From Bacillus paramycoides (GTDB lineage Bacteria; Bacillota; Bacilli; Bacillales; Bacillaceae_G), in NCBI RefSeq assembly GCF_001884235.1, contig NZ_MAOI01000015.1, positions 1 through 64,000 on the forward strand: DNA of 64,000 nucleotides, given 5' to 3'. Of this stretch, positions 35,142 to 43,464 are shown piece after piece; the first letter of the stretch is position 1, and every line of letters begins with the position of its first letter. The translations under genes were made by a program, and so were the position numbers. The notes under the pieces are model-generated. The model saw only the letters and a list, made by a program, of their open reading frames with translations. It was not told where the DNA came from and did no database searches.

Positions 35142-35178
35142 AAGAAATAAGGATTTCCTTATTTCTTTCAATCTTTTA
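35132..35178. terminator. Terminator after the phosphatase gene
   Basis: A 22-base perfect inverted repeat (left arm from 35132, right arm to 35177) with a two-base loop; the stop codon of the gene lies in the stem. Confidence 0.93.
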
Positions 35179-35210
35179 TTAAGGCAAAGTTAAGAAATGG
35201 ACTTTATAAT
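35179..35210 (+). promoter_or_regulatory. Direct-repeat operator and promoter of the two-component operon
   Basis: TTAAGGCAAAGTTAAG (35179-35194) holds two TTAAG half-sites with an 11-base period, then 10 bases, then TATAAT (35205-35210). The arrangement resembles CiaR sites (TTTAAG-N5-TTTAAG) of streptococci, where the regulator replaces the -35 box. The same layout recurs at 37344. Confidence 0.65.
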
Positions 35211-35364
35211 AAATCTTCAAAATTCTATCGAATCCAAATTCTTAGATGGAAATAGTTAAAAAAGCGATTGTATAATGTGGCTACTTTCTTTCGTTATTAA
35301 GAGAAGTGATGTAATAATAAAGGAAAAGCGAATTGAAATATATTGTGGAAGGTGAGAAAGGCCG

Positions 35365-36036
35365 ATGCGCTTACTTGTAGTAGAAGATAATGCTTCTTTA
35401 TTGGAGTCTATAGTACAAATTTTACGTGATGAATTTGAAGTGGACATGGCAATGAATGGGGAAGATGGTTTGTTTTTGGCATTACAAAATATATATGATG
35501 CAATTTTACTTGATGTCATGATGCCAGAAATGGATGGATTTGAAGTTATTCAAAAAATACGAGATGAGAAGATTGAAACGCCAGTTTTATTTTTAACAGC
35601 AAAAGATTCTTTGGAGGATCGAGTAAAAGGTTTAGATTTTGGCGGAGATGATTATCTCGTTAAGCCATTTCAAGCACCGGAATTAAAAGCGAGAATTCGT
35701 GCTTTATTACGACGAAGTGGTAGTTTAACAACAAAGCAGACAATTCGTTATAAAGGAATCGAACTGTTTGGAAAAGATAAAGATGCACAAGTAGATGGAC
35801 AAGCAATTAAGTTGACTTTAAAACAGTATGAACTTCTAGAGTACCTCATTCAAAATAGCGGTAAGATTTTAATGCGTGAACAAATTTTTGATCGTGTTTG
35901 GGGATTTGATTCAGATACGACAGTAGCGATTGTAGAAGTGTATGTTCATCACTTACGTAAAAAATTAGAGCCATTCGGTTATCAGAAAGATATTCAAACT
36001 GTTCGTGGTATTGGATATATATTGAAAGAACAATGA
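35365..36036 (+). CDS. OmpR-family response regulator (CiaR-like)
   Basis: A 223-residue regulator. The receiver domain (1-118) has phosphoacceptor Asp50 in DAILLDVMMP and Lys in YLVKPF; a winged-helix DNA-binding domain follows (about 128-222; LTLKQYELLEYLIQ, HHLRKKLEPFG, VRGIGYILKE). GAAGGTGAG precedes the ATG. The kinase gene overlaps its stop by four bases. A direct repeat fused to a -10 box upstream of this gene recurs before the secreted-repeat-protein gene 1.5 kb downstream, so the regulator probably controls both. Confidence 0.92.
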   Translation: MRLLVVEDNASLLESIVQILRDEFEVDMAMNGEDGLFLALQNIYDAILLDVMMPEMDGFEVIQKIRDEKIETPVLFLTAKDSLEDRVKGLDFGGDDYLVKPFQAPELKARIRALLRRSGSLTTKQTIRYKGIELFGKDKDAQVDGQAIKLTLKQYELLEYLIQNSGKILMREQIFDRVWGFDSDTTVAIVEVYVHHLRKKLEPFGYQKDIQTVRGIGYILKEQ

Positions 36037-37304
36037 AAAAGGGAAGTATGTTTCAAAAGACACGCATTCGTCTGACTATATTAAATTCGTTAGTGTTTAT
36101 TATATTAATTGGGATATTGGGAAGTTTAGTTTATTCATATACATATGACCAAATCTACAAGGGAGTAGATGGATCGATAAGAGACTTTATTATGAAGATA
36201 ACGAGAGAGAAGCGCCAAGGTCCCGCTCAATTTGAATTAAATAAAGATTTACGTATAGGGGATTCAAGGGCCACTTTTTTGGTATGGAATGAAAATAATC
36301 AGTTGCAAGATATAGACCAAAGATCTCGAGATCGCAGCTTTTTTGAAGAGAACCAAACAAGTTTATTTCCAAAAAAAGTTGGAGATTTCTATGATATAGA
36401 AATTAAAGGGAGAAGTTATAGAACTGGAGCAGCTCATGTAACTACACAGTTTGGAGAGAATTTTACACTTCAAATATTGCGTGAAACAACAACTGAAAAA
36501 GAAGTACTTCGCACATTATTGTTAATTCTTATAATCGGTTGTGGGATAGGAAGCCTATGTGCAATAGGAATCGGCTTTTTCCTAGCGGGTAGAGCACTCA
36601 TACCGATTCAAAAGTCATGGGAGAAACAGCAGGAATTCGTTTCTGATGCATCACATGAATTAAGGACGCCACTTGCGGTTATCCAATCAAAAACAGATGT
36701 ATTATTCCAGTCACCATCTGCAACGATAGAAGAAAAGGCGATGGATATTTCTACAATTTCAAAGGAATGTAGACGGTTATCGAAGCTAGTTGCTAATTTA
36801 TTATTGTTAGCACGTTCGGATTCTAATCAAATCGAGATGGATAAGAAAACATTTGAACTAGATAAATTGTTAGAAGAAATAGTAGATCCATATAAAGAAA
36901 TTGCTTCTTATCAAGAAAAAGAGATGATATTAAAAGTAGAACGTAACATATCGTTTATTGGCGATAGAGAGAGAATCCATCAAATGATGGTCATACTGTT
37001 AGATAATGCGATGAAGTATACGAATGAAGGTGGACATATTCAAATTAATTGTACGCAAACGAGTAGTTCAATTCGTATACGGGTGAAGGATAACGGGATA
37101 GGAGTTAAGGAAGAGGATAGTCCAAAATTATTTGATCGTTTTTATCAAGGTGATAAAGCGAGAAGTGCATCAGAAGGCGCTGGATTAGGTCTTTCAATCG
37201 CTAATTGGATTGTAGAAAAACATTACGGAAAAATATCGGTAGAGAGCAAATGGGGAGAAGGTACTTGTTTTGAAGTGATTTTCCCGAAAAATCAAAGGTT
37301 ATAA
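36033..37304 (+). CDS. Sensor histidine kinase (CiaH-like)
   Basis: A 423-residue membrane kinase with TM1 at about 16-36, an extracellular segment of roughly 120 residues, TM2 at about 162-188, then a classical HisKA/HATPase_c kinase without an evident HAMP domain. The phosphoacceptor is His208 in SDASHELRTPLAVIQ; N-box MVILLDNAMKYTN, G1 DNGIGV, F-box FDRFYQGD and G2 GAGLGLSIANWIV are intact. The start overlaps the regulator gene (ATGA). The stimulus is unknown. The predicted targets are secreted or membrane proteins, which suggests an envelope-related signal. Confidence 0.92.
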   Translation: MKKGSMFQKTRIRLTILNSLVFIILIGILGSLVYSYTYDQIYKGVDGSIRDFIMKITREKRQGPAQFELNKDLRIGDSRATFLVWNENNQLQDIDQRSRDRSFFEENQTSLFPKKVGDFYDIEIKGRSYRTGAAHVTTQFGENFTLQILRETTTEKEVLRTLLLILIIGCGIGSLCAIGIGFFLAGRALIPIQKSWEKQQEFVSDASHELRTPLAVIQSKTDVLFQSPSATIEEKAMDISTISKECRRLSKLVANLLLLARSDSNQIEMDKKTFELDKLLEEIVDPYKEIASYQEKEMILKVERNISFIGDRERIHQMMVILLDNAMKYTNEGGHIQINCTQTSSSIRIRVKDNGIGVKEEDSPKLFDRFYQGDKARSASEGAGLGLSIANWIVEKHYGKISVESKWGEGTCFEVIFPKNQRL

Positions 37305-37308
37305 GTGA

Positions 37309-37345
37309 GAAGGCGATCTTGTTTTTTACAAGGTCGTCTTTTTTT
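37309..37345 (+). terminator. Terminator after the kinase gene
   Basis: AGGCGATCTTG / AAGGTCGTCT followed by a T-run that merges into the next operator. Confidence 0.8.
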
Positions 37346-37375
37346 AAGGGAAAGTTAAGGAACAACTTGTATCAT
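37344..37375 (+). promoter_or_regulatory. Direct-repeat operator and promoter of the repeat-protein gene
   Basis: TTAAGGGAAAGTTAAG (37344-37359), identical at 15 of 16 positions to the site at 35179, then 10 bases, then TATCAT (37370-37375). It starts transcription well upstream of the TTG start at 37542. The intervening leader contains a hairpin, ACTGTTA/TAACAGT, at about 37449-37466. Confidence 0.65.
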
Positions 37376-37541
37376 GTATTACATCATGGAAACTTGTAAT
37401 AGAAAGAGACGCTGAAGTAGATATTTTTGAATGAATTAGATGAATCATACTGTTATTTCTAACAGTGATGAAGTTGATGTATAGTATTAAAAAAATTATG
37501 GGAAAGATGGAAACAGAAAGCGTGAGAAGGAGGAAGAATTC

Positions 37542-38363
37542 TTGAAAAAGAAGATGATGATGGTATGCGCTATTGGAGTAATGAGTTTAAGTATATTAGG
37601 AGGCGCCTCTTCTTCTGGAACGACAAAAGGAAAGACAGATTACACGCAGCGCAGTAAAGAACAGTTAAACGATGGGAAAATACATGCGATGCATACAGAA
37701 GAAAAGGCGGAAAAACTAGGCATTGAAACGAATGGAAAAGAACAAATTACGTTAGAAAAAGAAATTCATGAAACGGAAGTAGGAAGAGAAGCGGAACAAT
37801 TAGGTATTTCAACAGAAGGAAAAGATGTTGGAATTCTTTCGGAAGAAATTTATGAAACAAAAGTGAAGCAGGAAGCATTGAAACTAGGAATATCAATAGA
37901 GAATACATCGATTGTGGATTTAATAAATCAAATTAATACAATCAAAATTAATAATGAAGCAGATAAACTAGGGGTTTCAATAGAAGGAAAAGAAATGCAA
38001 GATATTGCGGAAGAAATTTATGGAACGAAAGTAAGAGAAGAAGCGGAAAAGCTCGGTATTTCTAAAAAAGGAAAAGGGATAGAAGATCTAGCACAAGAAG
38101 TGTATGAACAAAAAGTGCAGGAAGAAGCAAAAAAATATCATATTGATCTATACGGCAAAGATATATATCAAGTATTAAGAGAAATTAATGAACAAAAAGT
38201 GGTGCAAATGGCAGATGAGCTTAATATGGATAGAACGAATATGAATATTCAAGATTTAGCAGAAAAAATAAAACGAGAACAACCTGAAAAGGGAAAAGAA
38301 CTAAACTTTGTACCGATGATTCAAACAGATGCAGATGCGTTTTATTCTTATTTAACGAATTAA
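37542..38363 (+). CDS. Secreted protein of seven 28-residue repeats
   Basis: A 273-residue exported protein. A signal peptide (about 1-22, AIGVMSLSILGGASSSG) is followed by a short polar region and seven tandem units of exactly 28 residues at 56-83, 84-111, 112-139, 140-167, 168-195, 196-223 and 224-251. The unit consensus is A-x-K-L-G-I-S-x-x-G-K, then a helix with E-I-Y-E-x-K-V-x-x-E; units 6 and 7 are the most divergent. The repeats are highly charged and predicted helical, like a rod or solenoid. The TTG start follows AAGGAGGA by seven bases. The C39-like peptidase gene follows after 21 bases, probably in one operon. The promoter shares an operator with the adjacent two-component system. 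I do not recognise the family; a cell-surface or wall-binding role is a guess. Confidence 0.8.
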   Translation: MKKKMMMVCAIGVMSLSILGGASSSGTTKGKTDYTQRSKEQLNDGKIHAMHTEEKAEKLGIETNGKEQITLEKEIHETEVGREAEQLGISTEGKDVGILSEEIYETKVKQEALKLGISIENTSIVDLINQINTIKINNEADKLGVSIEGKEMQDIAEEIYGTKVREEAEKLGISKKGKGIEDLAQEVYEQKVQEEAKKYHIDLYGKDIYQVLREINEQKVVQMADELNMDRTNMNIQDLAEKIKREQPEKGKELNFVPMIQTDADAFYSYLTN

Positions 38364-38384
38364 AGAGGGCGTGGGAATAGGAGC

Positions 38385-39149
38385 ATGATACGAAATTGGA
38401 AAGTGTGTATGTATGTGATTATATTCGGGGTGGTAATATGGGGCATATATACGAATGGGTTTACAAAGTATGCCGAGAAAGTAAAGAGAGTAACAGTATC
38501 CACTACAAAAAGTCAGAAACAAACAATATCTACTAATAATCAAGGTGATGAAAAAATCGTCTTATCAAATGTGCCTTTAATTCAGCAATTACCAGAGCTA
38601 GAGAGAGGATGCGAGGTGACGAGCTTAGCGATGATGTTACAATACGCAGGTGTTTCTGTAGATAAGATGAAATTGGCAGATGAAATAAAGAAAGTTGATT
38701 TTGAGGATAATGGTACACGTGGAAATCCGAATGAAGGGTTTGTAGGGGATATTTATACATTTTCTGAATCAGGATATGGTGTATATCACGAACCGCTCTT
38801 TCAATTAGCGAAAAAATATTTACCTAATAAAGCTGTGGATTTAACAGGGAAAAGTATAGAAGAAATTTATAAGAGTGTAAAAGCGGGGCAACCGGTAGTA
38901 ATGATTACGAATGCAACATATGCACCATTAGGTGAGGATGAATTTGCTACATGGGAAACAGATAGTGGCGATGTTTCGATTACTTATAGTGAACATTGTA
39001 TTGTACTTGTTGGATACGATAAGGAGTCCGTATATATTCAAGATCCTCTTAATGATAGTCCAGATGTAAGTGTGCCGAGAGAAAACTTTGAAAAGGCGTG
39101 GGTACAGATGGGAAGTCAAGCAATTAGTTATGTGAAAAGTTCAAAATGA
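38385..39149 (+). CDS. Membrane-anchored C39-like cysteine peptidase (YvpB type)
   Basis: A 254-residue protein with an N-terminal transmembrane anchor (about 5-25) and an extracellular papain-like C39_2 domain (about 60-250). The catalytic Cys lies in LERGCEVTSLAMMLQYAG (about residue 79), the His in YSEHCIVLVGYD and the Asp in IYIQDPLND-like VYIQDPLND, giving a complete triad. Related Bacillus proteins include YvpB; substrates are unknown. The ribosome binding site is ambiguous (TAGGAG only one base from the ATG, AAAGAGGG further away). It directly follows the 28-residue-repeat protein, so the repeat protein may be its substrate, scaffold or inhibitor. Confidence 0.85.
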   Translation: MIRNWKVCMYVIIFGVVIWGIYTNGFTKYAEKVKRVTVSTTKSQKQTISTNNQGDEKIVLSNVPLIQQLPELERGCEVTSLAMMLQYAGVSVDKMKLADEIKKVDFEDNGTRGNPNEGFVGDIYTFSESGYGVYHEPLFQLAKKYLPNKAVDLTGKSIEEIYKSVKAGQPVVMITNATYAPLGEDEFATWETDSGDVSITYSEHCIVLVGYDKESVYIQDPLNDSPDVSVPRENFEKAWVQMGSQAISYVKSSK

Positions 39150-39238
39150 ATTAAGGGAATTATATAAATAAAAGGTTATACAGATTATAAAGAAGGTTTT
39201 GTGAGCAGTGTTTTAAAGAAGCAAAGATAATAAGAAGA

Positions 39239-39275
39239 AAGAGAACTTCTATGTATGGAGGTTCTCTTATTTTGT
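39239..39275 (+). terminator. Terminator after the C39-like peptidase gene
   Basis: AGAGAACTTC / GAGGTTCTCT followed by TATTTTG. Confidence 0.8.
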
Positions 39276-39358
39276 AATTTAAACTTTTAAGAATAACTAC
39301 ATATGTAAAAAATGCATAATCAACAAAAAAATACATGTTATTATTATATTTTGTTTCC

Positions 39359-39550
39359 AAAATTAATCGAGTAGCAGAAACAATGAAAGGTTTAGCTGGC
39401 GATGAAAATGAAGTAACAAATGCCATTGATGAGATTGCAAAAGCTACAGAAGAACAAGTCAATTAAAGGGAATAAGTTAGTTTAGTCACTCAAAACTTAG
39501 CAGAGATGACAGAAGAATTATAAGAAATGATTAGTAAATTTAAAGTATAA
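39359..39550 (+). pseudogene. Chemoreceptor C-terminal remnant with three in-frame TAA codons
   Basis: One frame reads as the end of a methyl-accepting chemotaxis protein: INRVAETMKGLAGDENEV, AIDEIAKATEEQVN, TQNLAEMTEEL and EMISKFKV. Compare the intact receptor at 19659, which ends [11 protein letters not shown] interrupts the frame at 39464, 39473 and 39521, and at least the last stands where the intact receptor has glutamine (EELQEMI), so it looks like a CAA-to-TAA change. The rest of the gene is missing upstream. It sits directly before the second CitA/DcuS-type kinase, as the intact receptor sits before the first. Confidence 0.85.
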
Positions 39551-39559
39551 TAACAGGAA

Positions 39560-39598
39560 ATAAGTAAGGTGGAAATGAGATCACCTTACTTATTTTTC
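39560..39598 (+). terminator. Terminator of the former chemoreceptor gene
   Basis: AAGTAAGGTG / CACCTTACTT followed by ATTTTT. It survives after the pseudogene, and rules out the in-frame start codons at 39569-39575 for the next gene, as they lie in this hairpin. Confidence 0.85.
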
Positions 39599-39628
39599 TA
39601 TACAGCAATTAGGGGAGTCATTAACGGG

Positions 39629-41227
39629 ATGAAAAAAAGAAAAAGACTATGGAATTTATGGAAAACGATTACATTATTAGTGTGTACAGTTGTAATTTTT
39701 TCTTTGCTCGTAACAGATATTTTGATTAGCCATAATGTTGAACGAACGACAGAAGATAGCCAAGCAGAGAAGGCAAAAACGATTGCACGTATTGTGGCGA
39801 ATGATTCTATTGTAATTGATGGGTTGGCGGGGAAAGTAGATACCGCCTTGATTCAAGTGTATACAAATAAGATATTAAAGAGTACGGATGTTCAATTTAT
39901 TGTGGTTATGGATATGAATGGAATCCGAAAATCTCACCCCAATCCTCAAAAAATAGGTCATCATTTTATTGGGGGAGATGAAGGGCCCGTATTGAAGGGG
40001 AATGAACATGTATCATTGGCAGAAGGAACTTTAGGGATTTCTATGAGAGTATTTGTGCCAGTTTTTTCTGAAACAGGGGAACAACTTGGAGCGGTTGCGG
40101 TTGGAATTTCAGCAGATAATGTAAAAGAGCGAGTTAAGGAAAGTAGACATATTATTTATATCGGTGTTGGAGTTGGAGTATTAGTTGGTGTTATAGGGGC
40201 GATATTGCTAGCTAGACATATAAAGAAAAGTTTATTTGGTCTTGAGCCGCATAGGATAGCGAAAATTCTTGAAGAAAGAAATACGATGTTGCTTTCGGTG
40301 AAAGAAGGTATTATTGCTGTAGATAAAGAGGCGAACGTAACTTTAATCAATAATGAGGCAAAACGGTTATTTAAGAAAAGTGGACTTGAAGAAGACTTTA
40401 TTGGTAAAGATGTTGAATTGTACATGCCAAATTCACGTATAAAAGAAGTATTGCAAACTGGAGAGGTACAATTAAACGAAGAACAAAATATTTATGGAAT
40501 TACGATTGTTACTAATCGTGTTCCTTTATATGTAAAAGGAGAAATAGTTGGCGCGATTGCAACATTTCGTGATAAAACAGAAATTAGAAAATTAGCAGAA
40601 GAATTAACTGGTATTAGGTTATATGCGGAAGCATTACGGGCGCAATCTCATGAATTTATGAATAAAATGCATGTCGTATTAGGGCTTACACATATGAAAC
40701 AGTATGAAGAATTGCAGAAATATGTAAGTAGTATGGTATCAGAGCATCAATATGAAATTGGTGGGGTTATGAAAAGAATTAAAAGTCCAGTATTTGCTGG
40801 TTTTTTATTAGGTAAGCTTAGCTATGCTAGAGAGAAAAATATAAAGTTAATTATAAAAGAAGATTCTTACTTACCAGAAATATATGATGAACGTATCATT
40901 CATGAACTAATCACCGTTGTCGGAAATTTAATTGATAATGCATTAGACGCGGTGACGAATTGTGAGAAGAAGCAAGTTGAAGTTGGAATACAATATGGGG
41001 ATACATTAATCATTACAGTACAAGATACAGGGAAAGGCATACAAGAAGATGAAATGGATGCATTATTTATAAAAGGTTATTCCACAAAGGGTGATAATCG
41101 GGGGTATGGTTTGTACCTTGTAAAGGAAAGCATACAGCGAATAAATGGGGAAATTCATATTCATTCATTGGTAGGAGAGGGAACAACGATAACAATTGAA
41201 ATACCTAAAAGTAGGGATGAGAGATAA
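39629..41227 (+). CDS. CitA/DcuS-type sensor histidine kinase, probably for malate (MalK-like)
   Basis: A 532-residue membrane kinase with TM1 at about 12-34, an extracellular PAS-like sensor (about 40-170; VQFIVVMDMNGIRKSHPNPQ), TM2 at about 176-197, a cytoplasmic PAS domain (about 215-310) and a kinase domain with phosphoacceptor His341 in RAQSHEFMNKMHVVLGL, N-box NLIDNALDAVT, and G-boxes DTGKGIQ and RGYGLYLVKESI. The ATG at 39629 is chosen because upstream starts fall inside a terminator; AGGGGAG lies 12 bases before it. The same domain order as the kinase at 21953, with the active histidine at the same residue number, marks them as paralogues. The regulator, MaeN-type transporter and malic enzyme genes that follow point to malate sensing, as for B. 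subtilis MalK. Confidence 0.9.
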   Translation: MKKRKRLWNLWKTITLLVCTVVIFSLLVTDILISHNVERTTEDSQAEKAKTIARIVANDSIVIDGLAGKVDTALIQVYTNKILKSTDVQFIVVMDMNGIRKSHPNPQKIGHHFIGGDEGPVLKGNEHVSLAEGTLGISMRVFVPVFSETGEQLGAVAVGISADNVKERVKESRHIIYIGVGVGVLVGVIGAILLARHIKKSLFGLEPHRIAKILEERNTMLLSVKEGIIAVDKEANVTLINNEAKRLFKKSGLEEDFIGKDVELYMPNSRIKEVLQTGEVQLNEEQNIYGITIVTNRVPLYVKGEIVGAIATFRDKTEIRKLAEELTGIRLYAEALRAQSHEFMNKMHVVLGLTHMKQYEELQKYVSSMVSEHQYEIGGVMKRIKSPVFAGFLLGKLSYAREKNIKLIIKEDSYLPEIYDERIIHELITVVGNLIDNALDAVTNCEKKQVEVGIQYGDTLIITVQDTGKGIQEDEMDALFIKGYSTKGDNRGYGLYLVKESIQRINGEIHIHSLVGEGTTITIEIPKSRDER

Positions 41228-41228
41228 G

Positions 41229-41936
41229 ATGATCAAAGTTTTGATTGTAGAAGATGATCCGATGGTTGCAATGTTAAATACGCATTATTTAGAGCAAGTG
41301 GGAGGGTTTGAGCTTGTTCATGCAGTTAAATCAGTAAAAGAGGCGATAGAAGTATTAGAGAAATCACGAGTAGAATTAGTATTACTTGATATCTTTATGC
41401 CTGAGGAGACTGGATTTGAGCTTTTAATGTATATTCGGAATCAAGAAAAAGAAATTGATATTATGATGATTTCAGCTGTGCATGATATGGGGAGTATAAA
41501 AAAAGCATTACAATATGGAGTGGTAGATTATTTAATTAAACCATTTACATTTGAACGCTTTAAGGAAGCATTAACTGTGTATCGAGAAAAATTTACTTTT
41601 ATGAAAGAACAACAAAAAATTAGTCAATCGGAATTGGATTCGCTAATTTTACAAAAAGAAAAAAGAGAGTCCTTTGACTATAAAGAGCTTCCAAAAGGAT
41701 TAACAAAGCAAACGCTACAATTAATTTGGAAGAAAATCGAATCGCTTAAGGGACAAGCATTTACAACAGATGAAATGGCGCAATTAGTAGGAGTTTCAAG
41801 GGTTTCTATTCGAAAATATGTAATGTTTTTGACTGAAATTGGAGTATTAGAGAATGAAATGGTGTATCAAAATGTGGGAAGACCGGTGAGTAAATTAAGA
41901 TGTATTGATCAAAATAAAATAAATTTTTACGTATAA
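41229..41936 (+). CDS. CitB/DcuR-family response regulator (MalR-like)
   Basis: A 235-residue regulator with a receiver domain (phosphoacceptor Asp54 in LVLLDIFMPE; Lys in YLIKPF) and a C-terminal helix-turn-helix (about 170-225; QAFTTDEMAQLVGVSRVSIR). The ATG at 41229 gives the conserved start MIKVLIVEDDPMV; earlier in-frame ATGs at 41196 and 41217 overlap the kinase gene. It is one base beyond the kinase stop codon and so in the same transcript. By family and neighbours it should activate the MaeN-type transporter gene 120 bases downstream. Confidence 0.92.
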   Translation: MIKVLIVEDDPMVAMLNTHYLEQVGGFELVHAVKSVKEAIEVLEKSRVELVLLDIFMPEETGFELLMYIRNQEKEIDIMMISAVHDMGSIKKALQYGVVDYLIKPFTFERFKEALTVYREKFTFMKEQQKISQSELDSLILQKEKRESFDYKELPKGLTKQTLQLIWKKIESLKGQAFTTDEMAQLVGVSRVSIRKYVMFLTEIGVLENEMVYQNVGRPVSKLRCIDQNKINFYV

Positions 41937-41968
41937 GCGACTTATAATAAGTCGCTTATACTTTTTTT
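41932..41968 (+). terminator. Terminator after the MalR-like gene
   Basis: TATAAGCGACTTA / TAAGTCGCTTATA followed by CTTTTTTT. Confidence 0.92.
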
Positions 41969-41970
41969 AA

Positions 41971-42027
41971 TTACAAAAGTAGTTACAAAACTTACAAAAA
42001 CTATTTTTACTATTGAAAGCGTTTTAA
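41971..42027 (+). promoter_or_regulatory. TTACAAAA direct repeats and cre-like site upstream of maeN
   Basis: TTACAAAA occurs three times, at 41971, 41983 and 41992, the likely binding region of the response regulator encoded just upstream. TGAAAGCGTTTTAA at 42014-42027 resembles a CcpA cre site with one or two end mismatches. Both lie between the regulator terminator and the transporter start. Confidence 0.5.
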
Positions 42028-42058
42028 TATTGTTATTAAGAAAACAAGGGGGTGCCAT

Positions 42059-43405
42059 ATGGGAATACAAAAGAATGTGGAAGCGGTATCATTTTCTGAG
42101 GGAAATGAATTGAGAAGTGAATCTTTCGCTTCTAAAATTATGAATGTTAAAATCGGTGTTATACCTTTACCGTTATATGTAGTATTGGCTGCTATTATTT
42201 ATGGAGCATCTGTATATAATAAATTGCCAGCAGATATGATTGGTGGATTTGCAGTTATTATGATTATGGGTATTTTCTTAGGAGACATTGGGATGAGAAT
42301 TCCAATTTTAAAAAATATCGGTGGTCCAGCAATTCTTTCATTATTTATTCCATCATTACTTGTATTTTTTAACTGGATGAATCCAGCTTCAATGGAAGCT
42401 GCGACTATGTTAATGAAAAAATCGAACTTTTTATATTTATATATTTCTTGCTTAGTAGTAGGAAGTATTTTAGGAATGAATCGCAAAGTGTTAGTACAAG
42501 GTTTCGTTCGTATGTTTATTCCTTTAGTAGTAGGAACGTTAGCTTCTATAGCAGTAGGCTTATTAGTTGGTTCACTATTTGGGTTTGAAATGAAGAAGAC
42601 TTTCTTCTTTATTATCGTCCCTATTGTGAGTGGCGGTATTGGCGAAGGGATTTTACCATTGTCGTTAGCTTACAGTGATATTTTAAATGAATCATCAGCA
42701 ACATTTGTATCACAGCTTATTCCTGCGGCTATTATCGGAAATATGTTTGCGATCGTGAGCGCAGGCTATATGAAACGTTTAGGTGAGAAGAAACCTGAGC
42801 TTAGTGGTAACGGTGTATTAGTAAAAACAGATAATCAAGCAGAGCTATTAAAAGAGCAAAATGCAGAAAAACCAATTGATTTCTCATTAATGGGAGCAGG
42901 GTTATTGATTGCATGTACATTCTTTATTTTCGGAGGATTCGCTTCTAAATTTATCGGTATTCCTGGGGCAATCATTATGATTTTTTCAGCGGCAATTGTG
43001 AAGTATTTTAATTTAATGCCAGCAAAAATGGAGCAAGGTGCATTCCATTTATATAAATTTATTTCAAAGAATTTAACCTGGCCGTTAATGGTCGGTTTAG
43101 GATTGCTATATATTCCGTTAAAAGATGTAGCAGCAGTTCTTTCTGTAGGATATGTTGTTGTGTGTGCATCGGTTGTTCTTACAATGGTAACAACAGGTTT
43201 TCTTGTAGGGAAAGTGATGAAAATGTATCCAGTTGAATCAGCGATTGTAACTGGATGTCATAGTGGTTTAGGTGGAACTGGAGATGTTGCTATTTTATCA
43301 GCCTCAAACCGTATGGAATTAATGCCGTTTGCGCAAATTTCAACGCGTTTAGGCGGGGCAGCAATGGTTGTAACAGCGACAATTTTATTAAAAATGTTTT
43401 CATGA
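42059..43405 (+). CDS. maeN: 2-hydroxycarboxylate transporter, malate:Na+ symporter type
   Basis: A 448-residue membrane protein of the 2HCT family (CitS, CimH, MaeN) with about 11 transmembrane segments. Both family re-entrant loop motifs are present: IVPIVSGGIGEGILPLSLAY (about 182-201) and, in the second half, VTGCHSGLGGTGDVAILSA (about 399-417). Family members import malate or citrate with Na+ or H+. The setting, behind a MalK/MalR-like pair and before malic enzyme, favours malate. AAGGGGGTG precedes the ATG. Confidence 0.9.
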   Translation: MGIQKNVEAVSFSEGNELRSESFASKIMNVKIGVIPLPLYVVLAAIIYGASVYNKLPADMIGGFAVIMIMGIFLGDIGMRIPILKNIGGPAILSLFIPSLLVFFNWMNPASMEAATMLMKKSNFLYLYISCLVVGSILGMNRKVLVQGFVRMFIPLVVGTLASIAVGLLVGSLFGFEMKKTFFFIIVPIVSGGIGEGILPLSLAYSDILNESSATFVSQLIPAAIIGNMFAIVSAGYMKRLGEKKPELSGNGVLVKTDNQAELLKEQNAEKPIDFSLMGAGLLIACTFFIFGGFASKFIGIPGAIIMIFSAAIVKYFNLMPAKMEQGAFHLYKFISKNLTWPLMVGLGLLYIPLKDVAAVLSVGYVVVCASVVLTMVTTGFLVGKVMKMYPVESAIVTGCHSGLGGTGDVAILSASNRMELMPFAQISTRLGGAAMVVTATILLKMFS

Positions 43406-43409
43406 TCAA

Positions 43410-43441
43410 ACAAGCTAGCTATATTCATATAGCTAGCTTGT
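43410..43441. other. Stable hairpin between maeN and the malic enzyme gene
   Basis: CAAGCTAGCTATA / TATAGCTAGCTTG with a TTCA loop, but no T-run on the plus strand. It may protect or separate the two parts of a joint transcript, or terminate weakly. Confidence 0.6.
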
Positions 43442-43464
43442 CAAATTAAGGGGAGATTATAAGT

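Noticed and set aside
39569-39628. Earlier starts for the malate-type kinase (GTG 39569, ATG 39575)
   Set aside because: They fall inside the terminator hairpin of the chemoreceptor remnant; the ATG at 39629 starts a normal charged tail before TM1.
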